Origin: Pseudomonadota bacterium
GTDB taxonomy: Bacteria; Myxococcota_A; UBA9160; SZUA-336
Direction of reading: 5' to 3'
DNA: 64,000 nucleotides
NCBI GenBank assembly: GCA_003247575.1
Contig: QJZC01000032.1
Span: 1 to 64,000 of the forward strand
Position 1 is the first letter of the stretch; each line of letters starts with the position of its first letter. The position numbers were made by a program, and so were the translations under genes. This document shows positions 60,739-64,000 of the stretch, piece after piece. The notes beneath the pieces are model-generated. The model was given only the letters and a program-made list of their open reading frames with translations. It searched no databases and was not told the DNA's origin.

Positions 60739-61236
60739 ATGCCGCGTGTGCGACGGATATGCGCCGGTCTCCTCACCTGGGGCATCCTGGTTCAGTTGGT
60801 CTCCCCACTGGTCCATGCCCTCGATCACACGCGTGAGGGAGTGGAGGACGCGGACGTCCACGTGCATCTGGCGCATGGCCACGCAATGCATGCCCACGCA
60901 GTGCACGCTGGCCTCCGTTCCGAGCCTGACTCCGGCGCTCGAAGCGACTCCGGAAGTGCCCGCGCGGACGGTGCGGACACGGGTGTGTCCGATCTTGCTC
61001 TTGGTCTGCCACACGGGAACGTGCCCACCGAGAGGCTGCTTCGCACTTGTCGGACGTGCTCGCTCGCTCTCGCCGTGGCGTGGGCTGCCCTGGCTGGCGA
61101 AGCCGGAGCCGCATTCGAAGCTCCGTTCGTGTCCGGGACCGGCAACGCAGAGCTGGTGCGTCCGGCGTACACCGCGATCTCGGCGAACCCTTCGGGCCCG
61201 CGAGCCCCCCCTCTCGGTCACCTGACTGCGGGGTAG
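60739..61236 (+). CDS. Histidine-rich secreted protein
   Basis: 165 aa. The N-terminus (ICAGLLTWGILVQLVSPLVHA) is a signal peptide or anchor. It is followed by a dense His cluster at about 40-60 (HVHLAHGHAMHAHAVH, eight His in 16 residues), then an acidic Ser/Asp region and a second hydrophobic stretch (LALAVAWAALAGEAGAAF). The His cluster indicates binding of a transition metal such as Ni, Zn, Co or Cu. I do not recognise a family. It precedes the HupE-like permease gene by 229 bases and fits a metal-handling gene set. Confidence 0.65.
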   Translation: MPRVRRICAGLLTWGILVQLVSPLVHALDHTREGVEDADVHVHLAHGHAMHAHAVHAGLRSEPDSGARSDSGSARADGADTGVSDLALGLPHGNVPTERLLRTCRTCSLALAVAWAALAGEAGAAFEAPFVSGTGNAELVRPAYTAISANPSGPRAPPLGHLTAG

Positions 61237-61465
61237 GGACGCTTGCGCGTCCTGTCGAGTTCTCGTAGGCCCAGAGTCGCCAGGGCCTGCGGGGTTCTCG
61301 TCTGCTCTCCCGGAGGCGTGTGCCTTCGCGCGAGCTGCGGCCGCGGATAGCTGGCGCGCGAGCCAGGTTCCGCCTCGGTGGAACGTGCAAGGCGCCCCCG
61401 ACCCCCATTGTTCGACTAGATCGTGACCCTACCCGGGTCTTTCAACCGGGAGAAACTCGCACCTC

Positions 61466-62368
61466 ATGCATCGACATCCAGACGAGAATTCGGCTTCGCA
61501 GACTACTGGCGGGCGGCTCGACCGCCTTCTTGGTCTCGCTCTCTCGACTTGCGTACTGGTCGCGCTCGTTGTGGGCACGTTACAGCTCTGTGTCGCAGGT
61601 GCCGCGATGGCGCATGGCATGTCTCCTGAAGAGCAGCTTCGGATGCTGAACGCCGGTTACCTCGAGTACGTCGAGCTCGGTGCCTCGCACATGCTGACGG
61701 GCTACGACCACTTGCTGTTCCTCTTTGGAGTGATCTTCTTCTTGACGCGATTCATCGACGTCGTGCGTTTCATTACGGCGTTCACGATCGGTCACTCGAT
61801 CACCTTGCTGTTTGCCACCTTGCTCGAGATCCAGGCCAACTACTATTTGGTCGATGCGGTCATCGCGTTGACGGTCTGCTACAAGGCGTTCGACAACCTG
61901 GATGGCTTCCGCAGGTACCTCCAGATGGCATCTCCGAGTCTGCTCTGGATGGTCTTCGCCTTCGGGCTCATCCATGGCTTTGGATTGTCGACGCGTCTCC
62001 AGCAGCTTCCGCTCGGGGACGAAGGCCTCGTCTTCCGCATTCTCGCGTTCAACGTGGGTGTCGAGCTCGGTCAGATTGCGGCCCTGGCCATAATGGTGGT
62101 CGTACTCGCGGGCTGGCGCCGCACGCAGTCGTTCGAGAGGTTCAGCCGTGCGGCGAACGTGGGGCTCATGTCGATGGGTGTGCTCCTGCTCCTGATGCAG
62201 CTCCACGGTTATCAGCACAGCAAATTCGCAGAGGAGTTTCCACTGAATGCCGATGACCACCTTCATGCCCACGAGGACATGGAGGTCAAGCGGGTGTCGG
62301 AGACCCTCGGAAGCTATCCCCGTCGCCTCGGGATTTCGCCCGGGCGGGAAGAACTCGGTCAGGACTGA
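61466..62368 (+). CDS. HupE/UreJ-type membrane protein (metal permease-like)
   Basis: 300 aa. A signal peptide (VALVVGTLQLCVAGAAMA) should be removed to leave a mature N-terminus beginning His-Gly, a hallmark of HupE/UreJ-2 proteins. Conserved features are HMLTGYDHLLFLFGV, FTIGHSITLLFATL, FGLIHGFGLS and FNVGVELGQIAALAIMV. About seven membrane helices follow the N-terminal region. HupE/UreJ proteins are linked to nickel supply for hydrogenase and urease; neither enzyme is encoded in this window. A His/Asp-rich segment (DDHLHAHEDM) lies near the C-terminus. Confidence 0.88.
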   Translation: MHRHPDENSASQTTGGRLDRLLGLALSTCVLVALVVGTLQLCVAGAAMAHGMSPEEQLRMLNAGYLEYVELGASHMLTGYDHLLFLFGVIFFLTRFIDVVRFITAFTIGHSITLLFATLLEIQANYYLVDAVIALTVCYKAFDNLDGFRRYLQMASPSLLWMVFAFGLIHGFGLSTRLQQLPLGDEGLVFRILAFNVGVELGQIAALAIMVVVLAGWRRTQSFERFSRAANVGLMSMGVLLLLMQLHGYQHSKFAEEFPLNADDHLHAHEDMEVKRVSETLGSYPRRLGISPGREELGQD

Positions 62369-62428
62369 CCGAGTCCGATGAAGGAAACCTCGTCCGCGCG
62401 CCCGATCGTCAAGAAAGGAAAGAAAACC

Positions 62429-62836
62429 ATGAAATCTCTACTTCTCGCAGCTCTCCTGATCTCCATTCCATTCATGCCACGCTTCGAGGCAGCAGCTCAC
62501 CCCGGCGGACACGGGCCGATCACTCAGGAGGAGGTCAAGCAGCTGGCCACCGTCGTCACCCAGGATCTGACACAGCGTGATCTGGGGCTCGGCTTTGGTC
62601 AACTCGAGCAGAGCTGGAGCGAGGTGCCGATGTCGAAGGTCGGAATCCATGCCGAGACCTCCACGTACTTCATCGTGAGTGTTCGCAACGACGCAGTCGA
62701 CAAGACTCTCTACGTTCTGATTTCCACCTTGGGCGAGATCTATGACGCCAACATGACTGGGACCTTCGAGGGCCTGGCCGACGACGATGCCGGAGAAGAG
62801 TCGAAAGGCGAGGCTCCTGGCGTTCCATCTCCTTGA
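62429..62836 (+). CDS. Small secreted protein, DUF6488-like
   Basis: 135 aa from the ATG at 62429 (AAAGGAAAG upstream). A signal peptide (LLLAALLISIPFMPRFEAAA) precedes a mature end that probably begins HPGGHGPITQEEV, placing two His at the N-terminus. The remainder (LGFGQLEQSWSEVPMSKVGI, then YFIVSVRNDAVDKTLYVLIS) fits a small domain family seen near metal transporters (DUF6488, recalled from memory). It probably binds a metal in the periplasm. Its stop overlaps the TTG start of the EamA gene. Confidence 0.7.
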   Translation: MKSLLLAALLISIPFMPRFEAAAHPGGHGPITQEEVKQLATVVTQDLTQRDLGLGFGQLEQSWSEVPMSKVGIHAETSTYFIVSVRNDAVDKTLYVLISTLGEIYDANMTGTFEGLADDDAGEESKGEAPGVPSP

Positions 62837-63864
62837 GCGCAGCGACACGCGCGCTCGTTGCGGCGCTGCTCTTCGGAGCCTCCGCTCCGATCTGCAAGGT
62901 GCTGCTGTCCGAGCTCGGCCCGTTTCAAGTCTCGGGTCTGCTTTACCTGGGTGCTGCGGTGGCGACGTTCCCCGTCCAGGTGCGCGAGCCGGACCGGGTC
63001 GCGCTCCGGAGGCTCGATCAGCGCAATCGGTGGCGGCTGGTCGGAGCGATCGGCGCGGGTGGGATTCTGGGTCCGGTTCTGCTGATGCTCGGTCTGGAGC
63101 GCGCGTCGGCAGCGAGCGTGTCGCTCATGCTCAATGGCGAGATGGCCGCGACGGCTGTGCTCGGGGTTCTCTTCTTCGGGGATTCGCTCAGTCGTCTCGG
63201 TTGGGTGGGAGTCGCGGGGATCGTCGGAGCTGGAGCCCTCATCTCAGGCGGAGCCGGCTGGCCCGGCGTCGCTGCTGCGGGACTCGTGGGGATGGCCTGT
63301 GCATGTTGGGGGCTCGACAACCACTGGACCGCGCAGATCGATGGCATGAGCCCCGCGCGGAGCACCTTCTGGAAGGGCCTCATCGCGGGCTGCTTCAACA
63401 CGGCGATTGGCTGGATCCCCGCCGCGCCCGATGCGCCGTGGACCACCCTGAGCGCGGCGCTGGCTGTGGGTGCACTGTCGTACGGCGCGAGCATCACCTT
63501 GTACATCCGCTCGAGCCAAGAACTCGGGGCGACGCGCGCCCAGGCTCTCTTCGCGGCAGCCCCATTTCTCGGGGCGCTGATCGCGTGGGTCGGCCTTCGC
63601 GAGCCGATCGGATGGGAGCTCGTCGCAGGCACGCTGCTGCTGATCAGCTCGGTGAGTGCGCTGTTCTGGGGGCAGCACGACCACCTCCACGAACATGATC
63701 CCATCTACCACACGCACCGGCATTGGCACGACGACGGTCACCACGATCACGATCACGCCGACGACTTCGGTCCGGAGCCTCACGCGCATTGGCACCGACA
63801 TGCGCGCTTGGTGCATCGACATCCGCACTGGCCGGATCTCCATCACCGCCACTCCCACGGGTAG
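62833..63864 (+). CDS. EamA-family (DMT) transporter with histidine-rich tail
   Basis: 343 aa from a TTG at 62833 overlapping the previous stop (TTGA). Ten hydrophobic helices in two EamA repeats occupy residues 1-280 (ALVAALLFGASAPICKVLLS, LGLERASAASVSLMLNGEMA, QELGATRAQALFAAAPFLGA). The last 62 or so residues contain about 23 His (for example HRHWHDDGHHDHDH). Such tails are common in metal transporters as buffering or sensing sites but unusual for EamA proteins, which mostly carry metabolites. A role in metal efflux or uptake is suggested by the tail and the neighbours. Confidence 0.88.
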   Translation: MSAATRALVAALLFGASAPICKVLLSELGPFQVSGLLYLGAAVATFPVQVREPDRVALRRLDQRNRWRLVGAIGAGGILGPVLLMLGLERASAASVSLMLNGEMAATAVLGVLFFGDSLSRLGWVGVAGIVGAGALISGGAGWPGVAAAGLVGMACACWGLDNHWTAQIDGMSPARSTFWKGLIAGCFNTAIGWIPAAPDAPWTTLSAALAVGALSYGASITLYIRSSQELGATRAQALFAAAPFLGALIAWVGLREPIGWELVAGTLLLISSVSALFWGQHDHLHEHDPIYHTHRHWHDDGHHDHDHADDFGPEPHAHWHRHARLVHRHPHWPDLHHRHSHG

Positions 63865-64000
63865 GGGTCCCGCGTGTAGCGACGAGTCTGCCATGCGTCG
63901 CTCCCGAGACCCGAGGCCGACACGCTAGCACCGTGCGCCTGCTCCAACCGAAAAAATGGGGAGTGCCCGGACCGCCGCATTGGCTCCTTGTCTGGGTGCC

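Noticed and set aside
61236..61253. Hairpin just after the His-rich protein stop as a terminator
   Set aside because: Only 6-7 pairs with no following T-run; too weak to call.
61237..61465. Metal or cobalamin riboswitch before the HupE-like gene
   Set aside because: I found no conserved riboswitch core in the 229 bases and no convincing long-range pairing.

Overview
The window is a G+C-rich bacterial chromosome segment. It starts at the 3' end of a 23S rRNA gene and runs through a 5S rRNA gene into about 45 protein genes. There are no insertion sequences, phage genes, CRISPR arrays or tRNA genes that I can recognise. The gene content suggests an uncultured Gram-negative deltaproteobacterium-like lineage (Myxococcota, Desulfobacterota or Binatota grade): many outer-membrane lipoproteins, PEGA, TPR and FHA proteins, a eukaryotic-like kinase, luciferase-like monooxygenases, a family III CoA-transferase, and an aminotransferase-serA-purA run. 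The lineage is inferred from gene content and was not tested.

Layout. 1-336: end of the rRNA operon. 561-9142: housekeeping, with a TPR/LVIVD lipoprotein, aroA (reverse), a serC-like aminotransferase, serA, purA, a secreted peroxiredoxin and a Fluc fluoride channel. 9163-9536: two long, covarying palindromes. 9574-13557: a ybbA/ybbP-type ABC exporter divergent from a tesA-like esterase. 13692-23208 (all reverse): pectate lyase, CoA-transferase, luciferase-like monooxygenase, a giant cyclase/ATPase/TPR protein and a Baeyer-Villiger-type flavoprotein. 23434-30823: TPR lipoprotein, ABC exporter with AttH-type lipocalin, and an MFS pump. 30843-36386: TonB-C-like protein, second luciferase-like monooxygenase, and a giant winged-helix/ATPase/TPR regulator.

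36430-56629 is the most unusual part. A dense same-strand block (38388-50368) encodes two lipoproteins, a membrane Ser/Thr kinase with a TPR extracytoplasmic half, an FHA-TM-PEGA-FGE-like protein, a small secreted protein, a MotA/TolQ/ExbB-type channel, an Hsp70-like/FHA protein, and two VWA proteins. The transmembrane segment of each VWA protein carries an Asp in a context like that of ExbD/TolR. Paralogous M48 lipoprotein proteases flank the block. It is followed by a DUF748/AsmA-like protein and a lipoprotein with VWA and OmpA peptidoglycan-binding domains. I read this as a candidate proton-motive-force-driven, phosphorylation-controlled envelope machine that I do not recognise as described.

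57102-64000: a secreted protein of unknown function, an exported KatG catalase-peroxidase, and a histidine-rich metal-handling gene set (His-rich secreted protein, HupE/UreJ-type permease, DUF6488-like protein, EamA transporter with a His-rich tail).
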